Source of the DNA: Xenorhabdus vietnamensis | Lineage (GTDB): Bacteria > Pseudomonadota > Gammaproteobacteria > Enterobacterales > Enterobacteriaceae | Reading direction: 5' to 3' | Assembly: GCF_002127535.1 (NCBI RefSeq) | Contig: NZ_MUBJ01000011.1 | Coordinates: 1-64,000 of the forward strand | DNA length: 64,000 nt | Shown here: one piece after another, positions 8,944 to 16,749 of the stretch | How the letters are laid out: every line of letters begins with the position of its first letter | How positions within the stretch are numbered: position 1 is the stretch's first letter | Translations under genes and position numbers: made by a program | The notes under the pieces: generated by a model | Databases searched by the model: none | What the model was told of the DNA's origin: nothing | Seen by the model: the letters and a program-made list of their open reading frames with translations, nothing else

Positions 8944-9138
8944 TTATTTGGGTAGTTCTACGCCAATGAGTTCAGGCCCCAAATAATATTGGTAATATTC
9001 TAATACCTTTTTACTGTATTTTATTCCATATACTAAACCAGTAAGAATTTCTGCAACAAATTCATTCGAATTATTTTTCTGTATAGCATAATCACTCACC
9101 TGTTCAACAATTATATGAAGACATGGACTTTCATCCAT
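8944..9138 (-). CDS. hypothetical 64-residue protein
   Basis: Encodes 64 residues starting MDESPCLHIIVEQ, with a good ribosome binding site AAAGGAAT just before the ATG. It is acidic and mostly helical in appearance, with no signal peptide or membrane span. I do not recognise a family. Its size, acidity and place beside toxin/immunity remnants and IS fragments would suit an orphan immunity protein or antitoxin, but that is only context. It converges on the GNAT gene. Confidence 0.55.
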   Translation of the reverse strand: MDESPCLHIIVEQVSDYAIQKNNSNEFVAEILTGLVYGIKYSKKVLEYYQYYLGPELIGVELPK

Positions 9139-9205
9139 ATTCCTTTCTAAATAAAATCATTATACGTATTTTTGTCTTCTTTTTTCGGCCATCTAATTTC
9201 TTGAC

Positions 9206-9361
9206 CTCTACAACACCTATCAAGCCTGCAAACCCGATGTTAAAGAGCAGATTATCGATATGGTAATGAATAACGGAGGAAATGCACAATAAAGTGATTG
9301 GCACTTTCATTGAGCGTGAGAACTATTTTTAATAAGAGATCTAACTAGTTAATACACAACC
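9206..9361 (+). mobile_element. IS1-family remnant (InsA fused to InsB end by deletion)
   Basis: Bases 9206-9292 encode LYNTYQACKPDVKEQIIDMVMNNGG, which resembles the middle of IS1 InsA. From 9285, in another frame, the sequence encodes HNKVIGTFIERENYF and a stop, matching the C-terminus of IS1 InsB. A 19-bp end sequence AACTAGTTAATACACAACC follows at 9343-9361. The same 19 bp occurs in inverted orientation at 11743-11761, at the end of a second IS1-type fragment. So most of the element, including the left end, has been deleted. Confidence 0.75.
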
Positions 9362-9379
9362 TAAAAAACTAAGAGTGAT

Positions 9380-9709
9380 TTATTGATTTTTTGCTATATA
9401 AGCCGGAACTACATCTTCAAGAATTTCTATCAGTTGTGGATCCATATAGAGGTAATCATCAGGAATATCGAGAACATGAATCGGTTTATATTCAAGCAAA
9501 CGGGAAAACTCCGCCTGTAATCGGTTCTTATGTTTCTGTTCCATAACACAAATAACATCAGCCCAGCGAATAAGATCAGGGGTCACCTGTCTTTTGGCAT
9601 TACGGCTTGTACCCGCAGAACGAACAGACCAATTTACATCGTTACGCCATATTTGCTCTGCGGTCGGGCTGCGCCATTGATTGCGGCTACAGATAAATAG
9701 AATATTCAT
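9380..9709 (-). CDS. low-molecular-weight protein tyrosine phosphatase-like protein
   Basis: 109 residues. The P-loop CSRNQWRS at residues 7-14 fits the CX5R(S/T) signature of LMW tyrosine phosphatases, with Cys7 as nucleophile and Arg13. The protein is shorter than classical LMW-PTPs (about 145-155) and belongs to the compact COG4551-type group. The usual C-terminal DPD loop is not clear; IPDDYLYMDP may be its counterpart. AAGGATTC precedes the ATG. It is cytosolic, substrate unknown. It sits alone, just after an IS1 remnant. Family call is good; activity is inferred. Confidence 0.8.
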   Translation of the reverse strand: MNILFICSRNQWRSPTAEQIWRNDVNWSVRSAGTSRNAKRQVTPDLIRWADVICVMEQKHKNRLQAEFSRLLEYKPIHVLDIPDDYLYMDPQLIEILEDVVPAYIAKNQ

Positions 9710-10131
9710 GAATCCTTGTAATCAATCCTTAAGGGCATTTCGCGTTAACACCGCATTACTAACCTGAAGATATGTCATATCTAATTATGCGGCTCTGACC
9801 AGTTTTTTCACGAGGATAGCCATAATGAGAGTTAGTGTTTTTTGATATTATAGTTTATTTATTTGATATTTATATATTTTTTATACCTATGAACACTTTT
9901 AGCTAAAACTTTTCATATTCATAGTGCGTTGATACCTTTGGAAGCCAGTCTTCCGCAAAAATAATAAGAAATCCCTCAAAAGACGAGAGCAAAACAGGCG
10001 GAAACATGAGGACGGATTATTTACCAATCTTTTCATTTATACAGTGGTAGTTTTTTGTGTAAATTGATTATAGTCATTAAAATAGTTAGTTAGGCAGTTC
10101 CTCCGATGCTAGTAGCGAGGGAGGGGCAGGC
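9710..10131. other. gene-free spacer
   Basis: About 420 bp, AT-rich. A short open stretch on the minus strand near 9785-9822 encodes MAILVKKLVRAA and stops; it is too short to identify. No supportable gene or repeat was seen. Confidence 0.5.
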
Positions 10132-10503
10132 TTAAGTCCACTCTAGAGAGCCATCTTCAAGTACCCAGACAGCCCCTCCCGGACAAGCTTCATCAAAGAA
10201 CCAAAATTGTTCAATTAACTCTTCTTCAGTTTTGGGAAAAACAGAATAAAAAGACTGTAATTGCTCGTTAATTGTGCCTTCTAAAAACTTACCGTGCTTA
10301 GCCAATCTTAGCTTTCCTTCTGTTAAAAGCTTTTCTAAAAACCAAAAGAAGAGTCTTTTCCTTTCTTTGAAGGAAAAATCTTCAGAAATTACACGCTTAG
10401 ATGGAAGCATTTCTGGAGCTATATAAGCCCATAACCCATCTAGTGCTTGGGTTTTAGCATGTTCAACAACCATCTTATACTCAGCATCAGTTACCATTTT
10501 CAT
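10132..10503 (-). CDS. DUF596-family protein, probable immunity protein
   Basis: 123 residues, no signal peptide, acidic at the C-terminus. The sequence pattern (ALDGLWAYIAP near residue 20, then FSFKERKRLFFWFLEKLL, and EEELIEQFWFFDEACP near the end) fits DUF596, a family commonly found next to hemagglutinin/CDI-type toxin ends. Its ATG overlaps the stop of the upstream toxin frame by 1 base (TAATG), so the pair is translationally coupled. That coupling is typical of a toxin-immunity pair. A cytosolic immunity protein is expected for a toxin acting in the cytosol. Confidence 0.75.
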   Translation of the reverse strand: MKMVTDAEYKMVVEHAKTQALDGLWAYIAPEMLPSKRVISEDFSFKERKRLFFWFLEKLLTEGKLRLAKHGKFLEGTINEQLQSFYSVFPKTEEELIEQFWFFDEACPGGAVWVLEDGSLEWT

Positions 10504-11006
10504 TACCTAAATTTTATCTCAGCATTTCTACCAAGACCATTTTCTACTTGACGTAATACAGGGCTATTTCTAATTTGTATTGTCCAGCGTGCCTCCGTTT
10601 GTTTAAATGAACTTGAAACATTTCTAAGAGTGATGAGAGTGCCATCATTTAATTTTGCTGTATAGATGCCATCTTTAATCTTTGTGAAAGGCTGTCCGGC
10701 TAACTGTTTTGCATAACGATATATTTGCCTATCTGTTAATTTTTGGCTTTCAAAAACCTTTGTTGTATAACGATTTCCACCGCTTCCTTGCCTAATAATT
10801 TTTCCATCAATCATCAAATCTCGTGACGGGTCATTTTTATCAAAAATCCTTCTCAACTCCTCAAATCGATTTTTCTGTTGTTGTCTAACCGCTTTGTTAT
10901 TCCATTCGTGCTTATTACCTTGTGGTTCCCATCCTCCCGGCGTACCAGAACTAGCACCACCTAATTTAGCTTTTTGATCCGCCGTTATCCCTTCCCAATA
11001 TTTGGC
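10503..11006 (-). pseudogene. C-terminal toxin domain of a polymorphic toxin, lacking its own start
   Basis: The frame is open from 11006 down to the stop at 10503 (167 codons) but begins right after an in-frame stop and has no credible start codon or ribosome binding site. The first part, YWEGITADQKAKLGGASSGTPGGWEP, resembles the linker preceding C-terminal toxin domains in hemagglutinin-type proteins. The last 117 residues (from RRIFDKNDPSRDL) are probably the toxic domain. It continues the upstream secreted protein in another frame: loss of one T near 11001 would turn VKPNYWEGIT into the present VKPNIGKG-stop. The immunity gene follows directly. Nuclease activity is possible but not shown. 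Confidence 0.65.
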
Positions 11007-11383
11007 TTAACTGATTTACCCGAACCGTATTTCTCCTGTAACTCATTCAGGTAACGCTGGGTAATTTCATCATTCCCTATCATCAAAAGTGTAATCAGAT
11101 GATCGAAATCTTCTTGGGAAATATTATCTGCGATTCCCTTTGCAGAAATTCCAACTACCCCCACTTTAGTGGCTATTTCCAGAAGTTTTTTTGCCACCTT
11201 AGTCCGGCAATATGCGATTCTCTTACAGACTTTTAGGGGTAAAGTTAAAACAGACCGCTTTTTCCTCTCTGTGGTTTTATTCTGCTGATCCTGTTGTGGG
11301 TATTTAACAACCTCATTCGCCTGAGATAACGGGAAAAATATAGCGTAAAAGATTGTCAGAATAATAACAAATAGTTTTTTCAT
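10985..11383 (-). CDS. secreted protein, N-terminal part of a frameshifted toxin
   Basis: 132 residues. A clear signal peptide covers residues 1-22 (MKKLFVIILTIFYAIFFPLSQA). The mature part has a basic stretch, two cysteines (KVCKRIAYCR) and NISQEDFDHLITLLMIGNDEITQRYLNELQEKYGSGKSVKPNI before a short foreign tail KG. AGAGGGA precedes the ATG. The end overlaps the toxin-domain frame by 22 bp in a -1 relationship. I read it as the front half of a roughly 290-residue secreted toxin broken by one base. Programmed frameshifting is possible, but I see no slippery heptamer at the junction. Confidence 0.6.
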   Translation of the reverse strand: MKKLFVIILTIFYAIFFPLSQANEVVKYPQQDQQNKTTERKKRSVLTLPLKVCKRIAYCRTKVAKKLLEIATKVGVVGISAKGIADNISQEDFDHLITLLMIGNDEITQRYLNELQEKYGSGKSVKPNIGKG

Positions 11384-12354
11384 GGGTTTTTCCCTCTATT
11401 TAAAATAAGGGGGTTCTTATATCAACTTTACATAATGTATTTTCCCTAATGCGGAAAATTTGAACATACAAAAATTAAAAATATATAACAATAAATACCG
11501 TGTTTTACAGGAAAGTATTTATTATCTATTTATGAATTATTTACAAAAACATCATTAATGGGATTCATTGAAATTTCCTCATAGTCCGGATTTGAAAGTC
11601 ATATAATAGCTAAAAATTGTATATTGGTACGGAGTTACAGCCGATTAGTGAGAGAGTATTTTCACATTAACTGGAGATAATGGTTAAAAGAAGGAAATTA
11701 AGCTGAGTTAATAAGATTTCCGATGATTCCGGCTTAAAACCCGGTTGTGTATTAACTAGTTCCAAAAACAGGCGCCACTATCCGTTTCATCCGGGGTTCT
11801 CAGGCATACCAGCGATGACCACTATTTCCTTTTCTATGTCCTTTGACATGTTCTGATGTGTGACAATAAACGTCAACTTTAGCCATGATCCACTATTAAA
11901 AAGTTAGAGCATATCACAATAACTAACTATTCAATACACGACAAAATTAAGATATAAATAAGTCATATTGATTATGATCAATTTTTTATATTTTTAAATA
12001 AGATATACTCAATAGAATATTTTATTGATTCATACAAAATAAGATACAGAATATAAACTAAATTATTCTGTTGAGTGATAAATAGTACAGCAAAAATCAC
12101 TATCTATACAGAAAAATACAGTGAACAGGCATAAATAATCCTCTCATATCCCCTATATTCTCCCATAACAGCAATTTTTATATCTTCAATATCAAATTAA
12201 AATATATCTTCAAAATATTGATAATATTAGACTTTATCATTTTTTAAATTTTCATTTTTTTTGCAATTGTGATATTAATCCCCTTTCTTTAATTCGCTTG
12301 TTGCGATTTATGTTCAAATTTATGAAGATAAATGACAATGGACAAAAACTTGTA
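11384..12354. other. AT-rich spacer with IS1-type element
   Basis: About 970 bp without a complete gene. It holds the internally deleted IS1-family element at 11743-11942. The remaining stretches are very AT-rich and probably include the yhfZ promoter. Confidence 0.6.
11743..11942 (-). mobile_element. 200-bp internally deleted IS1-family element (MITE-like)
   Basis: Both ends are recognisable: GGTTGTGTATTAACTAGTT at 11743-11761 and, on the opposite strand, GTCGTGTATTGAATAGTTAG at 11923-11942. On the minus strand an ATG at 11886 begins MAKVDVYCHTSEHVKGHRKG, like the N-terminus of IS1 InsA. Close to the right end RMKRIVAPVFGT matches the InsB core (VVAHVFGERT in E. coli IS1). The middle of both genes is gone, leaving about 200 bp that cannot transpose by itself. 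I found no clear target-site duplication. Confidence 0.75.
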
Positions 12355-13263
12355 ATGATAAGTCAAACATTCATTAAAAAAGAGGGGATTGCACAGTCAT
12401 TTCTGGCTCGCTATCTTCTCTCTGAGCAATGTGGCAACCGCCTGAAAACCATAGAATTACTTTCTAAAGAGTGTGGCTTGTCCGTGGGTTTGATGCAAGC
12501 AGCATTAAAATCTCTCGAGCAGGCACAGGCGGTTGGGATTAAGCGTCGTGGGCGTAATGGTAGCTTTCTTGCACAGATAAACCACAAATTACTCTTGGAG
12601 TACGCCGATATTGGCAATGTGGTTTGTGCAATGCCGCTCCCCTATACCCGTGCTTATGAAGGGCTAGCCAGTGGTTTAAAAGCATTATGTGCAGGTGTTC
12701 CTTTTTACTTTGCACATATGCGTGGCTCGGATATCCGCATTGAGTGTTTGCTGAATGGTGTTTACGATTTAGCAGTAACATCAAGACTTGCCGCAGAGCA
12801 ACACCCAGAAAATAAAGATCTACATATTGCGCTTTCACTAGGGACACAAAGTTATACAGACAGGCATAGGTTAATCTTTCGTCATGGCGAAATGGAATCC
12901 ATTCGCCGTGTTGGATTAGATAGCACCTCAGCAGACCAAAAAATAATGACAAAGCAATACTTTGCTGGAAAAGAGATTGAATTGGTCGAGGTTTCCTATC
13001 ATGAGTGCCTAAATCAAATCATAAAAGGTCACATTGATGCGGCCATCTGGAACGTTGGACAAGGCCATGAACTGATAGTACAAGGCCTGATGACGCAACT
13101 CCCCGACGATAGTGAGTGTTTTACCAAAGCTTCTGAAGCCGTTATTCTTGCCCGCAAGGATAATATCCCCATCCAGCGACTCCTGCATACTATGGTTGAC
13201 CGGGAGCTATTGCTGACCCATCAACAAAATGTAGTAGCAGGCATCATAGAACCCGTTTATTGA
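12355..13263 (+). CDS. yhfZ: transcriptional regulator YhfZ
   Basis: 302 residues from the ATG at 12355, which aligns with E. coli YhfZ (301); upstream in-frame ATGs would add an unconserved tail. The N-terminal winged helix (about 25-85, GNRLKTIELLSKECGLSVGL and IKRRGRNGSFL) is GntR/YhfZ-type. The C-terminal domain (VVCAMPLPYTRAYEGLASGLKA and onwards) resembles periplasmic-binding-protein-like effector domains. It heads a run yhfZ-yhfY-yhfX-php-yhfU-yhfT-yhfS, all on the plus strand, and is probably the pathway-specific regulator. The operon's substrate is unknown. Confidence 0.93.
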   Translation: MISQTFIKKEGIAQSFLARYLLSEQCGNRLKTIELLSKECGLSVGLMQAALKSLEQAQAVGIKRRGRNGSFLAQINHKLLLEYADIGNVVCAMPLPYTRAYEGLASGLKALCAGVPFYFAHMRGSDIRIECLLNGVYDLAVTSRLAAEQHPENKDLHIALSLGTQSYTDRHRLIFRHGEMESIRRVGLDSTSADQKIMTKQYFAGKEIELVEVSYHECLNQIIKGHIDAAIWNVGQGHELIVQGLMTQLPDDSECFTKASEAVILARKDNIPIQRLLHTMVDRELLLTHQQNVVAGIIEPVY

Positions 13264-13317
13264 AACTCGATCAGCCAAAATAAATTATTGACTAACACCT
13301 ACGTATATCAAAAAGCA

Positions 13318-13680
13318 ATGATAGAACAACGGCTAACTATCCTGCTGCAAGGTGGCGTTATCGATCAAGATATCTACAATGCCATGCTGGATGTTGTGCA
13401 TGCTCTGGAAGATATCTGGCTTATCCCTATCCGTCATCCGCAAGGCGAAATGGTACTTACCCACATGGCAAGTGCTTTTATGCGTTCACGCCGTGGCGAA
13501 AAAGTTTCCCCACTGGATAAAGAAATATTGGCAAAACTCGAACAATCTGAATATTACAATCAGTTGCTCACAATCCATTGCTCCTTAACTGAAAAATTTA
13601 CAGTAGCATTACATCCCAATGAGGAAGGCTATCTGTTAGCGAATTTATATGGTTTAATGCTTTCACTCGAAAGAGATTAA
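13318..13680 (+). CDS. yhfY: PRD-like protein YhfY
   Basis: 120 residues from ATG 13318 (E. coli YhfY is also 120); a TTG 10 codons upstream is possible. It consists of one PTS regulation domain, normally a target of phosphorylation by HPr or EII on histidine. The C-terminal signature reads EEGYLLANLYGLML. In typical PRDs this is YL-x2-H, so the second phospho-histidine position is occupied by leucine or asparagine here. It follows yhfZ closely. It is probably a small sensor or partner of YhfZ, linking the operon to PTS status. Confidence 0.88.
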   Translation: MIEQRLTILLQGGVIDQDIYNAMLDVVHALEDIWLIPIRHPQGEMVLTHMASAFMRSRRGEKVSPLDKEILAKLEQSEYYNQLLTIHCSLTEKFTVALHPNEEGYLLANLYGLMLSLERD

Positions 13681-13783
13681 TTTTTGATTCCTATATAAAT
13701 ATTCAAAAAAATGAAGGTTTAAGCACACACAAAATTTAGATTTTCACACAGCCTTGCTGCTTTGCAGACATAAAGGGAACCCC

Positions 13784-14959
13784 ATGTTTATTGAGGCATT
13801 AAAAAAACAGAACCCCAAATTGATTGAAGTTGCAAAAAACCTTTGGAATCAAGGTGCAATCCTGCCAGATACTTACATCATTGATGTCGATCAGGTTTTG
13901 GGTAATGGCCGCCGCTTGCTGCAAGTTGCGGAACAATATGGTATTGAACTCTATTTGATGACCAAACAAATTGGGCGTAATCCATGGCTGACCAAGAAAT
14001 TGATTGAGCTCGGTTACCGCGGCGTTGTAGCTGTCGATTTCAGGGAAGCCTATAGCCTGAGCCAGCACGATATACCGCTGTGCCACATAGGTCACTTAGT
14101 GCAGACACCAACCCATTTAATAGAAACCATGCTCAAACATAATCCGAATATCATTACCGTATTTTCCCTTGAAAAGGCTCAAGCCATTTCGGATGTAGCG
14201 GAGAAATTGGGACGAATTCAGCCCATTATGCTGAAAGTATTTGATAAACGAGATATTGCTTTTCCCGGCCAAGAAGCTGGAATCACCTTTAATGAACTCG
14301 ATACTGTCGTGAATGCCTTAAAGCACATGTCGGGTATCAAATTGAGCGGGCTGACTCATTTTCCTTGCCTATCATGGGATTCCCGATATCAGACAACCTT
14401 ACCAACGACCAATTTGCTGACTCTCATCCGTGCGCGAAACCGGCTTGAACAACTCGGAATTAAACTCTCACAAATCAATGCCCCGGCAGCCTCAAGCTGT
14501 AACACCATACCATTACTGGCCAAATATGGTGCCACCCACTTAGAACCGGGTCATGCCCTGACCGGAACTATTCCCGCCAACGTCAGTGGCCGAGAGCCGG
14601 AAAATATTGCGATGGTCTATCTCACCGAAATTTCTCATCATCATGATGGAAATAGCTACTGCTATGGCGGCGGATACTATAAACGCGGGCATATGAAACA
14701 TGCGCTGGTTTTTCCTGAACAAGCCATCTCTCCTAAAAAAGTGCGCATACTGCGTTTGGGGGAACCCTGCATTGACTACCATCTCCCGCTGTCAGGCACT
14801 CATCCTATTGGTAGCCCTGTGCTGATGTGTTTCCGGCCACAGATTTTCATAACACGTAGTGATGTTGCCCTCGTTTCAGGTATTCAGTCTGGCTCACCAA
14901 AACTTGAAGGTATTTATGACAGTCAAGGAAATTGGAAAAATAGTGGCTATCCTAAATAG
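13784..14959 (+). CDS. yhfX: PLP-dependent alanine racemase-like protein YhfX
   Basis: 391 residues (E. coli 387), ATG behind AAAGGGA. It is a fold-type III PLP enzyme related to alanine racemase and D-threonine aldolase. The PLP-lysine segment is probably LYLMTKQIGRNPWLTKKL near residues 56-74. Further conserved parts are GLTHFPCLSWD, NAPAASSCNTIPLLAKYGATHLEPGHALTGTIP and YCYGGGYYKRGH. The last of these is characteristic of this group and includes PLP-phosphate or metal ligands. Substrate and product are not established. It sits third in the yhf operon. Confidence 0.93.
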   Translation: MFIEALKKQNPKLIEVAKNLWNQGAILPDTYIIDVDQVLGNGRRLLQVAEQYGIELYLMTKQIGRNPWLTKKLIELGYRGVVAVDFREAYSLSQHDIPLCHIGHLVQTPTHLIETMLKHNPNIITVFSLEKAQAISDVAEKLGRIQPIMLKVFDKRDIAFPGQEAGITFNELDTVVNALKHMSGIKLSGLTHFPCLSWDSRYQTTLPTTNLLTLIRARNRLEQLGIKLSQINAPAASSCNTIPLLAKYGATHLEPGHALTGTIPANVSGREPENIAMVYLTEISHHHDGNSYCYGGGYYKRGHMKHALVFPEQAISPKKVRILRLGEPCIDYHLPLSGTHPIGSPVLMCFRPQIFITRSDVALVSGIQSGSPKLEGIYDSQGNWKNSGYPK

Positions 14960-15218
14960 TTCCTCAGAAGAGGTATCATAGGTAATATTATTCCATCACT
15001 AAATAATGTTATTTTCGCCATAGTGGATTTACCGCATGATTCTGCACACCATATTTTATGGAATGGCTATTTTATATAATCATCACCTTATAAAATAGCT
15101 AATTATAAAATAATTACATTATAAATTAATTACTTATAAATGAGGCTTATTTAGCATCATGTTATTTATGAAAACAGTTATTTATAAAAATAAATATGGG
15201 ATACTAAAAACAAACTAG

Positions 15219-15359
15219 GATACGCCCACACATTCCGCTTCGTATCCCTCATCCAGCCCTGATGCAATTGAAGGCGCACTCGAGCTGCGGGATATCAGAG
15301 ATATCAAGTCGAACATCGGGGGACACACTGCAATCTTCATCAAAAAATCAAGCCATTAA
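15219..15359 (+). pseudogene. possible yhfW C-terminal remnant
   Basis: In E. coli, yhfW (a phosphopentomutase-like metalloenzyme) lies between yhfX and php. Here that interval is only about 0.4 kb and AT-rich, with a 46-codon open stretch just before php whose end reads ALELRDIRDIKSNIGGHTAIFIKK. This looks protein-like and ends 8 bp before the likely php start, as the end of an upstream operon gene would. I cannot confirm it is YhfW by eye. Confidence 0.3.
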
Positions 15360-15366
15360 TCATCAT

Positions 15367-16275
15367 TTGGCAATAAAGACAAATCACTTCATTGATATTT
15401 CAGGCTACACCTATGTGCATGAGCATTTGCACATTGATCTCTCTGATGTGAAAGGAAGCCTCGATTGTCGATTGGATCAATACGATCTGATCGTAGAAGA
15501 ACTTCGTTACCTCTATACTCTTGGGGTAAGAAACATCGTAGAAATGACCAATCGTTATATGGGACGTAATGCGGCTTTTCTGCTGGATCTGATGCGTGAT
15601 ACCCACATCAATATCATTGCTTCGACCGGCTACTATAAGCAACCCTTCTTTCCTGCTCATTTCAGTGAGTTGAGTGTACCAGCAATCGCCAATGATATGA
15701 TCACCGAGATTGAGACTGGGATCGATGGCACCAAGTTAAAAGCAGGAGTGATTGCAGAGATCGGCTCCAGCCTCAATCAAATCACAGAAGATGAGCAAAA
15801 GGTTTTTGCTGCTGCGGCATTGGCACACCAGACAACAGGATGTCCCATTTCCACCCATACCACATTAAGCACAATGGGACGTGAACAGTTGGCTTTGCTG
15901 AAGGGATTTGGCGTCTCCCCCGAACATGTGGCCATCGGCCATTGTGATCTGAGAGATAATCTGGACACCATCATTCCTTTGCTGGAAGCCGGGGCATGGG
16001 TGCAATTCGATACGATCGGCAAGAATAATTATTATCCCGACAGTCGACGCATTACCATGTTACAGGAGGTCGCCAGACGTGGGTTACTTGAGCGGGTAAT
16101 GCTGTCTCAAGATATTACGCGTCGATCTCATTTGAAAAACAATGGGGGAAATGGTTTTGATTACCTGTTAACTGTATTCGTTCCCATGTTGCTCGAAACT
16201 GGCTTTTCCCAAAAACAGATAGATCAAATGCTGCGCGATAATCCTGCGCGATTTTTCCACGGCAGAATTGAATAA
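15367..16275 (+). CDS. php: phosphotriesterase-homology protein Php (YhfV)
   Basis: 302 residues from TTG 15367, which best matches the 292-residue E. coli protein. An ATG at 15262 would add 35 serine-rich, unconserved residues, and neither start has a strong ribosome binding site. Php belongs to the amidohydrolase superfamily. The first metal ligands are in HEHLHIDL. The bridging glutamate (IIAEIGS in family members) appears in GVIAEIGSS, and later histidines occur in PISTHTTLSTMG and AIGHCDLRDN. The final aspartate is in LSQDITRRSH. No substrate is known. It lies in the yhf operon, 102 bp before yhfU. Confidence 0.93.
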   Translation: MAIKTNHFIDISGYTYVHEHLHIDLSDVKGSLDCRLDQYDLIVEELRYLYTLGVRNIVEMTNRYMGRNAAFLLDLMRDTHINIIASTGYYKQPFFPAHFSELSVPAIANDMITEIETGIDGTKLKAGVIAEIGSSLNQITEDEQKVFAAAALAHQTTGCPISTHTTLSTMGREQLALLKGFGVSPEHVAIGHCDLRDNLDTIIPLLEAGAWVQFDTIGKNNYYPDSRRITMLQEVARRGLLERVMLSQDITRRSHLKNNGGNGFDYLLTVFVPMLLETGFSQKQIDQMLRDNPARFFHGRIE

Positions 16276-16376
16276 AAAACAAACTCATAAAAACATAATC
16301 TAAATAAAATTAGTTCTAAAAACATAGCTTTTTCAAAAAACAATCCGATAGAAGATACAAAGGGAGGGATAACAGC

Positions 16377-16739
16377 ATGAGATTTGTCGTTGGTGGGCAA
16401 ATAGAGAAAGAGGCAATAGCCGAAGGTATTCGTCAATTGGCGGGAAACAAAGCCACTTCCATAACCATCATGAATGACATTGAAGCGGCAATGGCAATCA
16501 AAGATGGCGAAGCAGATTACTATCTTGGTGCATGTAATACGGGCGGAGGCGGTGCCCTGGCAATTGCAATTGCCCTTATCGGATTGGATCAATGCGCCAC
16601 TATCGGAATGCCGGGAAAAATCCTGTCTAATGACGAAATCATTTCCCATGTGAAAACAGGCAAGAGGGCTTTTGGTTTTACTGGTCAGGATATTGATATC
16701 GTCCTGCCGGTGATCATCAACACCATCATCTCACTGTAA
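16377..16739 (+). CDS. yhfU: DUF2620 protein YhfU
   Basis: 120 residues, ATG behind AGGGAGG. It is soluble, with a conserved glycine-rich loop EADYYLGACNTGGGGALA around Cys53. That loop lines up with QADIGISFCGSGGAGAIT around Cys59 of the SFCGS-family protein encoded at 39080, also about 120 residues long. The match suggests two versions of one small protein. It is directly followed by the membrane protein YhfT, 10 bp away. Function unknown; a cysteine-phosphorylated or ligand-binding partner of the transporter is my inference. Confidence 0.9.
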   Translation: MRFVVGGQIEKEAIAEGIRQLAGNKATSITIMNDIEAAMAIKDGEADYYLGACNTGGGGALAIAIALIGLDQCATIGMPGKILSNDEIISHVKTGKRAFGFTGQDIDIVLPVIINTIISL

Positions 16740-16749
16740 GGAGGCCATC

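Noticed and set aside
10985-11010. Programmed -1 frameshift site joining the secreted protein and toxin frames
   Set aside because: No X-XXY-YYZ slippery heptamer or clear downstream stem was found; a simple base loss explains the sequence better.
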